From NCBI GenBank assembly GCA_964006375.1, contig OZ023265.1:8247660-8311659 (forward strand): DNA of 64,000 bases. The letters run 5' to 3'. This DNA is from Tillus elongatus. Taxonomy: Eukaryota; Arthropoda; Insecta; Coleoptera; Cleridae. Numbering within the stretch: the first letter of the stretch is position 1; every line of letters starts with the position of its first letter. Under the pieces are notes generated by a model. It did no database searches, had not been told where the DNA came from, and saw nothing but the letters and a program-made list of their open reading frames with translations. Below are positions 37,101 through 64,000 of the stretch, piece after piece. The translations under genes were made by a program, and so were the position numbers.

Positions 37101-40100
37101 CATATTCATATTCATATTCATATTCATATTCATATTCATATTCATATTCATATTCATATTCATATTCATATTCATATTCATATTCATATTCATATTCATA
37201 TTCATATTCATATTCATATTCATATTCATATTCATATTCATATTCATATTCATATTCATATTCATATTCATATTCATATTCATATTCATATTCATATTCA
37301 TATTCATATTCATATTCATATTCATATTCATATTCATATTCATATTCATATTCATATTCATATTCATATTCATATTCATATTCATATTCATATTCATATT
37401 CATATTCATATTCATATTCATATTCATATTCATATTCATATTCATATTCATATTCATATTCATATTCATATTCATATTCATATTCATATTCATATTCATA
37501 TTCATATTCATATTCATATTCATATTCATATTCATATTCATATTCATATTCATATTCATATTCATATTCATATTCATATTCATATTCATATTCATATTCA
37601 TATTCATATTCATATTCATATTCATATTCATATTCATATTCATATTCATATTCATATTCATATTCATATTCATATTCATATTCATATTCATATTCATATT
37701 CATATTCATATTCATATTCATATTCATATTCATATTCATATTCATATTCATATTCATATTCATATTCATATTCATATTCATATTCATATTCATATTCATA
37801 TTCATATTCATATTCATAATCATAATCATATTCATATTCATATTCATATTCGTATTCGTATTCGTATTCGTATTCATATTCATATTCGTATTCGTATTCG
37901 TATTCGTATTCGTATTCATATTCATATTCGTATTCGTATTCGTATTCGTATTCATATTCATATTCATATTCATATTCGTATTCGTATTCGTATTCATATT
38001 CATAATCATATTCATATTCATATTCGTATTCATATTCGTATTCATATTCATATTCATATTCATATTCATATTCATATTCATATTCATATTCATATTCATA
38101 TTCATATTCATATTCATATTCATATTCATATTCATATTCATATTCATATTCATATTCATATTCATATTCATATTCATATTCATATTCATATTCATATTCA
38201 TATTCATATTCATATTCATATTCATATTCATATTCATATTCATATTCATATTCATATTCATATTCATATTCATATTCATATTCATATTCATATTCATATT
38301 CATATTCATATTCATATTCATATTCATATTCATATTCATATTCATATTCATATTCATATTCATATTCATATTCATATTCATATTCATATTCATATTCATA
38401 TTCATATTCATATTCATATTCATATTCATATTCATATTCATATTCATATTCATATTCATATTCATATTCATATTCATATTCATATTCATATTCATATTCA
38501 TATACATATTCATATTCATATTCATATTCATATTCATATTCATATTCATATTCATATTCATATTCATATTCATATTCATATTCATATTCATATTCATATT
38601 CATATTCATATTCATATTCATATTCATATTCATATTCATATTCATATTCATATTCATATTCATATTCATATTCATATTCATATTCATATTCATATTCATA
38701 TTCATATTCATATTCATATTCATATTCATATTCATATTCATATTCATATTCATATTCATATTCATATTCATATTCATATTCATATTCATATTCATATTCA
38801 TATTCATATTCATATTCATATTCATATTCATATTCATATTCATATTCATATTCATATTCATATTCATATTCGTATTCGTATTCGTATTCGTATTCGTATT
38901 CATATTCATAATCGTATTCATATTCATATTCGTATTCGTATTCATATTCGTATTCATATTCGTATTCGTATTCGTATTCGTATTCGTATTCGTATTCGTA
39001 TTCGTATTCGTATTCGTATTCGTATTCGTATTCGTATTCGTATTCGTATTCATATTCATATTCATATTCATATTCATATTCATATTCATATTCATATTCA
39101 TATTCATATTCATATTCATATTCATATTCATATTCATATTCATATTCATATTCATATTCATATTCATATTCATATTCATATTCATATTCATATTCATATT
39201 CATATTCATATTCATATTCATATTCATATTCATATTCATATTCATATTCATATTCATATTCATATTCATATTCGTATTCGTATTCGTATTCGTATTCGTA
39301 TTCACAGAAATGCCAACAAGTGAAAAGGCCTCATTACTTTGAATAACTTGGTTGTTCATTGTGATGGCTCTAGGGCTGGTGTATCTCTTATGAGTTAGAA
39401 AGCAAAACTGAGATTTGGTAGAGTTGAATTGTACAAGATTTCTACTTCCCCAGTCTAATATTTGTTTGGAGATCCACAGAGACAGAACCATCCATGAGTC
39501 TGCGATCCTTATCTAATTGTGCTAAAGAGACAGGCTTAGAATATTGTATATTTGAGTGGAGGGTGATGTCATCAGCGTAACTGTGAACTGGGTTGGATGT
39601 GCTAGAGAGGTCATTGATGTGGATAAGAAACAAAGTAGGGGCTAAAGCTAAACATTGAGGGACTCCTGCATTAATTGGATACAGTTTAGAGGAATGGCCA
39701 TCCACGACAACAGAAATGCTCCGGTTGGAGAGGAAATTTGTTGTCCAGGTACAAAGTTTTGGTGGTAGGCCATAGTCCGAAAGTTTATTAAGCAGCGCTG
39801 CGTGCCAGACCTGGTAGAATGCTTTGGATATGACTAGAGCGACAGTTTGGGATTTACCGCGTAGTTCCATAGACTTGTTCCAAGAATGGTTGACAAAGGA
39901 AAGGAGGTCGGCAGTTGATCTGCGCTGACGGAATCCATACTGCCTGTCGGAGATTAGACTGTGTTTCTCAAGATATTTTAGATATTCAATTCATTCTTGT
40001 AGTATTAGAAATCGAATGTGTTTACCTCCTGTTGCTGCCTATTGATTTAGTTTATGTACTTTTTACTTGTGTATTTTTAATTAGAAATCTAACGTTCGTG

Positions 40101-40996
40101 CAAAGTATGTCTTCTTAAAGTGAAATGCAATGAAAATTACATATTAGCACCAAACGTAATGATCGGCTAGACGAGGATGGATATCCCAAAATACGGTGGG
40201 TTGCCTATCGCTAGAGCGCACCTCACTTCTGTTTAGATAAGATCCCATCCAGTTGTACTTGTATTTCACTGGTAACGAACCACCAGTTGCTAGCAATGAC
40301 TGAACTTCAAGCGTGTCTTTAAGAATATTTTTAGCAACCTCGGTTATCGAGGTGTAACAACGTTTACCTCTGGACCCAATAGTCCTGGGTGCAATTCCCA
40401 GTAGAAGTAAAAAATTATTTTTTAGTACCTACATACTGTAAAATTAATACCAACCAAGGTTTTGGCATTGTGTGCGATCAAGTCGAATATCTGCACGATG
40501 TACCATGTAATTTTGGAGACGTTAAATATTGCTATTGTCATTACAGAAAGGAAGGAATTCTGCAAAAATTCCAGATCCTGGCGTCGGTGATTGTCCATAG
40601 TCGCGGAAATAGACCGACGTTGAAGAAAAAAGGAAAGGAAAAAAACATATTTTGAACAAATGATGCCATGTATTTTAACAGCAAAGACTGGTTGTACAAT
40701 AAAAAACGCAATGATCTGAGTTACGCTCATTGTCGGCATTATCCTCATTTACTCTGCTCTACTTATGACTTTGGTGTCAATGCTTTCACCCTAATAATGC
40801 ATATTTTTATTTTCTGTTGCAGTTCGATCTCCATGGTCTGATCGACAATGAAGAATTTAGTGCTGTTTCAAGCTCATTACTTAATGATATTGTCACTCCT
40901 TTCATCAAAGAACATAAGCCTTTGATTACACAAGTTGTAAGTCCAATTGCTCAGGCTTTGGTTAATCAAATCCTCTCACCTAAAAAGGAAGCCTAA
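25840..40996 (+). CDS. Gene 1: secreted TULIP/JHBP-like (group-7-allergen-like) protein, 5 exons, complete
   Basis: Five exons (25840-25912, 30595-30724, 32211-32402, 35779-35884, 40823-40996), all with GT-AG introns of phases 1, 2, 2, 0, join into 224 codons plus TAA. Residues 1-18 are a hydrophobic signal peptide ([17 protein letters not shown]), so the product should be secreted. A helical charged segment follows ([12 protein letters not shown]), then a beta-rich middle with an alternating hydrophobic pattern ([27 protein letters not shown]) and a C-terminal helix ([15 protein letters not shown]). There are four N-glycosylation sequons (NKT, NIT, NAT, NIT). Length and pattern fit small insect lipid-carrier-like proteins (JHBP/takeout, Der p 7 fold), but the ligand is unknown and I do not see the N-terminal cysteine pair usual in takeout proteins. 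The family call is inference; the exon model is strong because gene 2 repeats it exon for exon. Introns are 1.5-4.9 kb and packed with transposons. Confidence 0.87.
26616..26680. repeat. (TA)n microsatellite at the left end of a mariner element
   Basis: TA tract running directly into the terminal CAGTTGTCCC of the adjacent element. Confidence 0.95.
26681..29452 (-). mobile_element. Tc1/mariner-type element with ~535-bp terminal inverted repeats
   Basis: Outer termini TGTCCCAAACTGGATG (left) and CATCCAGTTTGGGACA (right). Inverted arms extend from about 26681-27215 and 28920-29452, the inner ends marked by GCAGTAGGCCATGGAGTC and its inverse. A degenerate transposase lies between on the minus strand. 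Inserted in gene 1 intron 1 next to a (TA)n tract, consistent with TA target preference. Confidence 0.85.
27418..28522 (-). pseudogene. Degenerate Tc1/mariner-like transposase
   Basis: Read leftwards from [11 protein letters not shown]. The helix-turn-helix region shows [20 protein letters not shown] and [14 protein letters not shown]. The catalytic residues are the D in IIWTDESRF, the D in [11 protein letters not shown] and the D in [13 protein letters not shown], with 36 residues between the second and third. The C-terminus is [15 protein letters not shown]. Several stops and frameshifts (near 28430, 28030, 27880 and one before the C-terminus) mean it is not functional. The motif set resembles the insect Tc1/mariner transposases that carry a DUF4817-type N-terminus. 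Confidence 0.85.
29498..30447. mobile_element. Nonautonomous hAT-like element, 950 bp
   Basis: Ends CAGTGGCGGCTCGT (left) and ACGAGTCGCCACTG (right) are inverted with one mismatch. The 8-bp flanks AGCTACAC (29490-29497) and AGCTACAG (30448-30455) are a near-perfect target duplication, the length made by hAT transposases. No transposase inside. Only 45 bp from the right end of the mariner element. Confidence 0.8.
30595..30724 (+). CDS. Gene 1 exon 2
   Basis: Acceptor CTAG and donor GTAAGT bound a 130-nt exon (phase 1 in, 2 out). It contains the block RKKIPDPL and TLPPG, both conserved in gene 2. Confidence 0.88.
30879..32066. mobile_element. Giant palindromic (foldback) element in gene 1 intron 2
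   Basis: TGGTCTGGACAGCCTTGAG at the left is answered by CTCAAGGCTGTCCAGACCA at the right. Inverted arms run inward, through GCAGCGAGAGTTAAGTACTT and its inverse, to a complex centre. The centre holds two nested palindromes (31182-31385 and 31474-31757), each built on GAGAGTGCACGACTAG and its inverse. Fills most of the intron between exons 2 and 3. Confidence 0.85.
32211..32402 (+). CDS. Gene 1 exon 3
   Basis: Acceptor TTTACAG and donor GTAGGT bound a 192-nt exon, exactly the length of its gene 2 counterpart. By eye about 36 of 63 residues are identical to it, including LSGL.HFN and YGDG. Confidence 0.9.
32600..33490 (-). repeat. Inverted partial copy of the 1.7-kb family A block
   Basis: Starts GGGACGCAGCAAGTGCG, then the family A body, a (TA)n tract, and the inverse of the 4640-5100 segment up to about 33490. 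About 200 bp downstream of gene 1 exon 3. Confidence 0.8.
33069..33142. repeat. (TA)n microsatellite
   Basis: TA tract in the family A copy. Confidence 0.95.
33505..34022 (-). repeat. Interspersed repeat family A copy
   Basis: Second family A unit in gene 1 intron 3, with GAACTCATCCAAGCCATTAA and the usual (TA)n. Confidence 0.78.
33938..34160. repeat. Two neighbouring (TA)n microsatellites
   Basis: Tracts at 33938-34017 and 34070-34160, separated by about 50 bp containing AAGACGCGGACGACCCTAAG. Confidence 0.95.
34430..34977 (-). pseudogene. Crypton-like tyrosine recombinase fragment, N-terminal part
   Basis: The minus strand reads [50 protein letters not shown] and [15 protein letters not shown]. 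After a frameshift it reads [19 protein letters not shown]. This matches in order the SAM-like N-terminal domain of Crypton/phage-integrase-type recombinases of insects, from my memory of the family. The catalytic R-H-R-Y domain is not present. A short palindrome (34799-34851) has replaced the expected segment after TEHV. Confidence 0.6.
34980..35778. other. Unassigned part of gene 1 intron 3
   Basis: An 86-codon minus-strand frame (35332-35592) has no recognisable domain. Otherwise nothing seen. Confidence 0.45.
35779..35884 (+). CDS. Gene 1 exon 4
   Basis: A 106-nt exon between TTTTTTAG and GTAAGT encodes [13 protein letters not shown] followed by an acidic stretch ending LDDAS. The same motif order occurs in gene 2. 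Confidence 0.85.
36211..39303. repeat. 3.1-kb hexamer array (TTCATA/TTCGTA)n
   Basis: About 515 uninterrupted hexamers. A few TTCGTG units open the array; then come long TTCATA blocks with a large TTCGTA block at about 36718-37071, mixed zones at 36609-36720 and 37850-38050, another TTCGTA zone at 38870-39050, and a final short one. Rare variants: TTCCTA, TTCTTA, ATCATA, TACATA. All frames are open on the plus strand (IH, SY, FI dipeptides), which is a property of the hexamer. Confidence 0.97.
39304..39990 (-). pseudogene. LINE copy D, RT fragment truncated by the hexamer array
   Basis: The minus strand shows [52 protein letters not shown] and, close to the array, [18 protein letters not shown]. 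It is the same family as copies A-C. The sequence stops being LINE exactly where the hexamers begin, and its other end near 39990 is also truncated. Confidence 0.85.
40324..40402 (+). repeat. Possible tRNA-derived SINE head
   Basis: TAGCAACCTCGG (40331) resembles a pol III A box and GGTGCAATTCC (40389) a B box, about 46 nt apart. CTGGG/CCCAG can pair around a 7-nt loop like a T arm. No cloverleaf acceptor stem, so not a tRNA gene. Tentative. Confidence 0.35.
40403..40822. other. Unassigned end of gene 1 intron 4
   Basis: Open frames of 88 and 108 codons on opposite strands overlap each other and have no domain signature. Probably repeat-derived. Confidence 0.4.
40823..40996 (+). CDS. Gene 1 exon 5 (C-terminus and stop)
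   Basis: Acceptor TTGCAG, phase 0. It encodes 57 residues and TAA. It contains [18 protein letters not shown], which matches the gene 2 last exon in position and sequence. Confidence 0.9.
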   Translation, partial: FDLHGLIDNEEFSAVSSSLLNDIVTPFIKEHKPLITQVVSPIAQALVNQILSPKKEA

Positions 40997-41012
40997 TAGG
41001 ACGAGAAGGATA

Positions 41013-41048
41013 AATAAATATGTTTTGTAACACATGCATGTTAATAAA
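41013..41048 (+). promoter_or_regulatory. Gene 1 polyadenylation signals
   Basis: AATAAA occurs 16 nt after the gene 1 stop codon and again at 41043, followed by AT-rich sequence. Either could direct 3'-end formation. Confidence 0.6.
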
Positions 41049-41567
41049 TAAAATAACAGAATACTTTGAATGACATTGTAAATATGTAATAAATTTTAAA
41101 TATGACATACTACAAAATATTATTTCTACGAAATAATTAAGTTTGTAAATAATATATCAGGTATTTTATCTGTTTATCTATTAAATATTATTAGACAATT
41201 GGTATTGCAATTACTGATAAGCAATAAGATGTTTATTATCTTGTGCACCTGTATATTAAGATAGATTACTTGAACAATGGAATTTACAAACTTTTGTAGA
41301 TCCCAAATTGCAACCGTGTTTGCTTATTTAATAAAAGTTGTAACTGATTAACTTGATTGATAATAGTACCTATATATTATTTCCACTTCAATTTTAAAAT
41401 AACCTAATTTATACAATAAGTGAGAAGGACGCAATCTACTAGTTAGTGAGGTTTTTCACACGAAAATTTGCTAAACCAATAGTAAAAAAATCTGAGACAA
41501 GAAATCCGGGTACCGAATTTTAGCGAATTTTTCGTAAAACGAAAAATTCACTAATGAGGAGATCTGT

Positions 41568-41570
<3 letters not shown>
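41049..41570. other. Unassigned intergenic sequence 3' of gene 1
   Basis: AT-rich, with a short family-A-like hairpin (GAATTTTTCGT/ACGAAAAATTC) near 41525-41548. No gene seen. Confidence 0.5.

Positions 41571-41617
<47 letters not shown>
41571..41617. repeat. (TA)n microsatellite at the 5' edge of LINE copy B
   Basis: TA tract abutting the truncated start of the LINE. Confidence 0.93.
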
Positions 41618-41620
<3 letters not shown>

Positions 41621-44236
41621 TTTCTGACAACAACATTGTCCACCTCTTTGACTACCTTTCTGAAAAAACCGACCATCTGATTTCTTAATATCCTTCCTCC
41701 GAAGTAAATATTATTGGTGACTTCAATGTCCATAGTAAGAAATGGCTAGGATCTTCAAAAACCGATCCACAAGGAAGAGCAGCGGAGACCTTTGCAGTCA
41801 GCAATTCTCTAGCAAATATGGTTCAGCAACCTACTTACTTTCCTCGCATCCCAACACACAGCTCAAATCCCTTGGATCTCCTTCTTACTACAAAACCTGA
41901 ATGCTATAAGATATCAGTCACCGCACCCCTTGGTCGCTCAGACTAGGGCATGGTCACTGCTTCCTCCGCAATGCAATCCGAGGTCACACAATCACCACAC
42001 CCATGTATCGCTTGGCACTACAACTCCGCGAACTGGGACGAAATGCGGGATTACTTTTCCTCATTTCCATGGGCGTCTGTCTGCTTCTCTCATCCTGACC
42101 CCACTGATATCTCACAAAACGTCACCGAAATTATCCAAGCTGGCATGGAATTATTTATTCCACGTACACAGAAAACCTCTGCAGCCACTCAAAAGCCCTG
42201 GTTCTCTAAATCCTGCGACAAGGCCAGACTTAAAAAGGTCAAAGCTCACAAAAAGCTTCTACACAATCCCAGTCAAGAAAACCGCCAAGCATTTAACGAC
42301 GCAAGAAACCGCTATGTCCGCATTCTTTCTGAGGCAAAAAACTCGTTTAATAACTGCATTAAAAACAAAGTCATCTCAAGTTCGAACGGCTGCAAACCCC
42401 TCTGGACTCTTGCTAAATCTATTGGGAATAATTTCTGCAAGAGCACGTTCCCACCTCAGGGGATGAAATTGTTTCTACCGCCCTGGGCAAGGCTGAACTT
42501 TTTGCCTCGTTGTTCGCTGGCAACTCTACTCTCAACCCATCTCTAAATGTTCAACTACACACAGTCCCCAATGTCGCGCATAAAATGATAGCATTTTCAA
42601 AACTAAAAAGGTACGAAAGATTATCTCTTCTCTTAATACCAGGAAAGCCTCTGGTCTTGACGAGATCCCAGCAATTGTTCTCAAAGAATGCGCACCAGAA
42701 CTTGCTCCTGTCCTGACTCGTCTGTTTCAGACATCTTACAATAGAGGCATATTCCCTAGTAACTAAAGAACTGCTCGAGTAGTACAACCCGTCCGCAAGA
42801 AAGGATCCAAAGCGCTTTCTAGCAACTATAAGCCTATTTATCTCCTTTCAGTCTTCTCTAAAGTGATGGAAAAGTATATAAACACCGAATTAGAAAAATT
42901 TCTTGAAAAACACAGTTTAATCCACGACAGGCAGTATGGATTCCGTCAACGAAAATCAACCGCCGACCTCCTTTCCTTTGTCAACCATTCTTGGAACAAG
43001 TCTATGGAACTACACAGTGAATCCCAGATTGTCGCTCTAGACATATCCAAAGCATTCGACCAGGTCTGGCACGCCGCGCTGCTTAATAAACTTCCGGCCT
43101 ATGGCCTACCACCAAAACTCTGTACCTGGACAGCAAATTTCCTCTCCACTCGGAGCATTTCTGTTGTCGTGGAGGGCCATCTCTCTAAACTATATCCATT
43201 TAATGCAGGAGTCCCTCAAGGTTCAGCTTTAGCCCCTACTTTGTTTATTCTCCACATCAATGACCTCCTCTCTAGCAAATCCAACTCAGTTCACAGTTTC
43301 GCAGACGACAGCACCCTCCACTCAAATATACAATATTCTAAGCCTGTCTCTTTAGCCCAATTACATGAGGATCGCAGACTCATGGAGGGTTCTGTCTCTG
43401 TGGATCTTCAAAAAATATTAGACTGGGGAAGTAGAAATTTTGTACAATTCAACTCTACCAAATCTCAGTCTTCATTTCTATCTCATAAGAGATACACCAG
43501 CCCCAGACCAATCACAATGAAGAACCAAGTTATTCAAAGTAATGGGTCCTTTTCACTTGTTGGCATTTCTGTGGATCGAAATCTCAATTGGCACCAACAT
43601 GTCACGTCAATTGCAGAAGCGGCTGCTAAGAGATTAGGTTTCCTCTTCCGGGCTCGCAAATGCTTTTTACCAGCTAATCTCTATACCTTATATACTTCAC
43701 AAATAAGGCCAATACTGCTCCCACAACTAGGATGCCGCTGCCGCTTCTACACTCGCTATCCTGGACTTCATTCAGAAGAGAGCGTCTCATCGGTTACCCT
43801 ACCCTCACCCAAAGGCTGCCATCCCTTGCCCACCGACGTGCCGTTGGTGACCTTTCTCTCTCTCTCTATCTCGCTCTCTATCTCTCTCTCTCTCTATCTC
43901 TCTCTCTCTTATAGATATCTGCACGGGCACTGCTCAGAGGAGCTTTCTTCCATAATTCCTCCACCTGCTGCCCCCAACAGAGCTACCAGGGGAACAGAGC
44001 GAATGCACCCTTTTACTGCCCAGATGACCAGACATAGAGTATCTTGTTATGCCCGCTCTTTTGTCCCGAGGACTTCCAAGTTGTGGAATTCCTTGCCGCA
44101 CATGTTTTTCCTTCTCCTCCGAACCTTCAAACCTTCAAGTTCAGAATATTAACAAGTTCGCTCTTTCCTCCTTGTCGACACCCACGGTACGATAGTATTT
44201 AGGCTGTGAGCCCTCGTGGTGTGTTGTTGAAATATA
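41618..44236 (+). mobile_element. LINE copy B (CR1/Jockey-like), 5'-truncated, longest RT frame
   Basis: Starts inside the endonuclease (SDNNIVHLFDYLSEKTDHLI) and runs to the shared 3' end GTGTTGTTGAAATA. A 429-codon frame (42863-44152) keeps RT motifs [68 protein letters not shown] (F for Y in the active-site box) and then VDRNLNWHQHVTSIAEAAAK. Upstream endonuclease and linker sequence is frameshifted. A (CTCT)n-rich stretch at 43860-43910 has expanded inside the coding region. It lies between the convergent 3' ends of genes 1 and 2. Confidence 0.87.
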
Positions 44237-44517
44237 TACAAAAAACAGTATGGTGGCCAAAAACGGAACAAGCGGAATGCGGTTAAAATTTATGTTTAGG
44301 ATCATTAGGCCCATTTCTCAAAATTGAAAGAGAGAGATTATGCAGATTGCGATGAAATCCTTATCAGAGAGCACCATTAATTTTTAAACGTAGTAAAGTC
44401 AAAAATAATTTATATTGCTACTAGATCCCTCTACACAGAGTTTTTACAGTCTTGTGATTTTATTTTTAAGAGGTGACTAAACACTATGTGAAAAGTGGAA
44501 CCTGTGATGAGCACCGA

Positions 44518-44734
44518 TAAGTACACTTGGAAAACCCAATTCACCACAGCACAAATTTTGAAAAGACCTTACGATTCACTGACCACGTCAGCGTCATCAG
44601 AGGATGAAAAATTCGTAGTTGCTAATATAATTTAGAATTTTTCATCCTCTGATGATGCTGACGGGGTGAGTGAAACGATCCTAAGGTCTTTTTAAAATGT
44701 GTTGTGGCGATTTGGGTTCTCCTAGTGTACTTAT
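44518..44734. mobile_element. Short inverted-repeat element (~96-bp arms)
   Basis: Arms 44518-44613 and 44634-44734 pair over nearly their whole length (outer TAAGTACACTTGG / CTAGTGTACTTATA; inner CATCAGAGGATGAAAAATTC and its inverse), with a ~20-bp loop. Contains CTGATGA followed by a stem and GAAAC. A related fragment is at 17050-17110. Confidence 0.75.
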
Positions 44735-44739
44735 AGGTG

Positions 44740-45178
44740 ACTAAATGCCCTAAAGGTAGGCTATTGACGTTAATCGCCTTAAAAATAGGTGGATAATAAG
44801 ATAGATACGATATCTTTTTAATTTAATAAAATTTTATTTTTAAAAATTGTGCAAACACTAAATGTTCCAAAATGATTGCCCTGTGGTACCCCAACCGTTA
44901 GTTCAAACGTACTAGACGAGTAGGACACAAGCTGATAATAAACAAGCATCGTATCATAAAGTAAAATATATTAAATGAAATACAACAACCATCCATTATG
45001 ATGGCAGGGTACACTTATTTTATAAATTACTAAATACTCCTGGAGAAAATCATATGTTATAAAGAATATAATATTAAATAATGCAATGTTGTCTTATTTA
45101 CTTATTGACAAGCGTGGCGGTCGCTTTAAAAAGCTAAGTATATAGGTTGTTTATAGAACAGACTCGGTTATTTTTCTT
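44740..45178. other. Intergenic sequence 3' of gene 2
   Basis: AT-rich, with no ORF or element recognised. Confidence 0.5.
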
Positions 45179-63249
<18,071 letters not shown>

Positions 63250-64000
63250 CTACAAAATAATAAATTAAAACGGTAAGTATATAGTAATATAGCATTTGGG
63301 AAAATGTACAATTACAGTTACTATTTTTAATTTTTTTTCACATACATAATGTGACTGGCTAGTTTTTCTGAGAAACCAATTTTTTGCAAATAAAAATAAA
63401 ATTTTCCTATGAAAAAATTTATACCCCCGAATATAATAAAGCTATGTTTATGAAATTTAGTACACATATCAAGGGCGTAGAGAAGGGAGGGGTAATGGGG
63501 GTAATTACCCCCCCCCCTAAGACCGAGGGAGAAAAATTACTAGGTCAGAATTTTTTTTTTAATGAGAAAATCTCGTTTTAAGTAAAACTCTTGAAAATTT
63601 TTTTTGTGAATATGCTTCTTGGACCTGCATTTTCGCAAATTTTTTTTAAATATTTAAAAGAAAATATGCTAAGAAATCAGTTCGTTGTCTTTTAGATCTG
63701 CTAAAAGAAAGAAGTATGAGCGCAGTTAGATGCTTCACGAGATTGTATGAAGAAATTCACAACCTGGCAATGAGTTAAATGTTTCCATAAGGTTTCCTCG
63801 TATAAGCACTATAGACAGAGACGTCTTACTAAGGTTACAACCATGGGGTTAAGGAGTCGCGGGCCAAAGGACTCCAGGGGGCAAGCTGAGGAAGTGCAAA
63901 TAACAACATAAACTCCCGATGAAGCTTTCCCCAAGACCGTCATGCGCGGTAAAAATCCGCATCCTGCACGAGGTGACCCTGCTAATAACTAAACATGACG
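63250..64000. other. Upstream intron of gene 2, mostly unassigned
   Basis: Contains a C9 run near 63511 and a GC-richer tail (63820-64000). The gene 2 signal-peptide exon is expected on the minus strand here or beyond the edge; I do not see it. Confidence 0.4.

Noticed and set aside
36211..39303. Telomeric repeat
   Set aside because: The insect telomere unit is TTAGG; this hexamer is different, interstitial and embedded in LINE/intron sequence.
36078..39491. Open frames of 1081, 1042, 549 and 1107 codons over the hexamer array
   Set aside because: A 6-bp repeat without stops keeps whole frames open. The encoded dipeptide repeats (IH, SY, FI, NM/NT) are artefacts and the unique ends belong to intron and LINE sequence.
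40389..40748. Overlapping 88- and 108-codon frames in gene 1 intron 4
   Set aside because: No domain, no splice support and on opposite strands; more likely chance or repeat-derived.

Overview
The window is AT-rich eukaryotic nuclear DNA, almost certainly from an insect and plausibly a beetle (the order is inference). The evidence is GT-AG introns, short secreted-protein genes, dense (TA)n microsatellites, and many decayed insect-type transposable elements: CR1/Jockey-like LINEs, an I/R1-type RNase H relic, a Penelope-like element, Tc1/mariner elements, a hAT-type element and a Crypton-like relic. There is no bacterial or viral gene organisation.

The only host genes I can support are three members of one small family of secreted proteins that look like the TULIP / juvenile-hormone-binding / mite group-7-allergen type. 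Gene 1 (+, 25840-40996) is complete: 5 exons, 224 aa. Gene 2 (-, exons between 63249 and 45179) is its close paralog, with the same exon lengths and phases; its signal-peptide exon lies beyond the right edge. Gene 3 (-, exons between 12824 and 5907) is a diverged member with the intron phase series 2-2-0; its last exon was not found. Genes 1 and 2 converge (3' ends 4.2 kb apart); genes 3 and 1 are divergent.

Layout: 0-0.7 kb, mariner transposase scraps. 0.8-2.45 kb, an 85-bp satellite. 2.5-9 kb, interspersed short repeats and gene 3 exons 3 and 2. 9.3-10.3 kb, LINE RNase H relic. 11.5-12.1 kb, a tandem repeat with a hammerhead-like motif. 12.6-12.8 kb, gene 3 exon 1. 13-15.6 kb, LINE relics and a foldback element. 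16-25 kb, interspersed repeats, a 70-bp minisatellite inside an inverted repeat, and LINE copy A. 25.8-41 kb, gene 1, with introns holding a mariner, a hAT-like element, a giant palindrome, a Crypton relic and a 3.1-kb hexamer array. 41.6-44.2 kb, LINE copy B. 45.2-63.2 kb, gene 2, with introns holding a Penelope relic, LINE copies C and E and a second mariner with 570-bp inverted repeats.

The most unusual items are: hammerhead-ribozyme-like cores in several unrelated repeats; two mariner elements with extremely long terminal inverted repeats; a widespread terminal motif shared by several nonautonomous repeat families, which also sits at both ends of a ~300-bp element; a pure 3.1-kb (TTCATA/TTCGTA)n block that replaces the rest of a LINE; and foldback elements flanked by 13-15-bp direct repeats.
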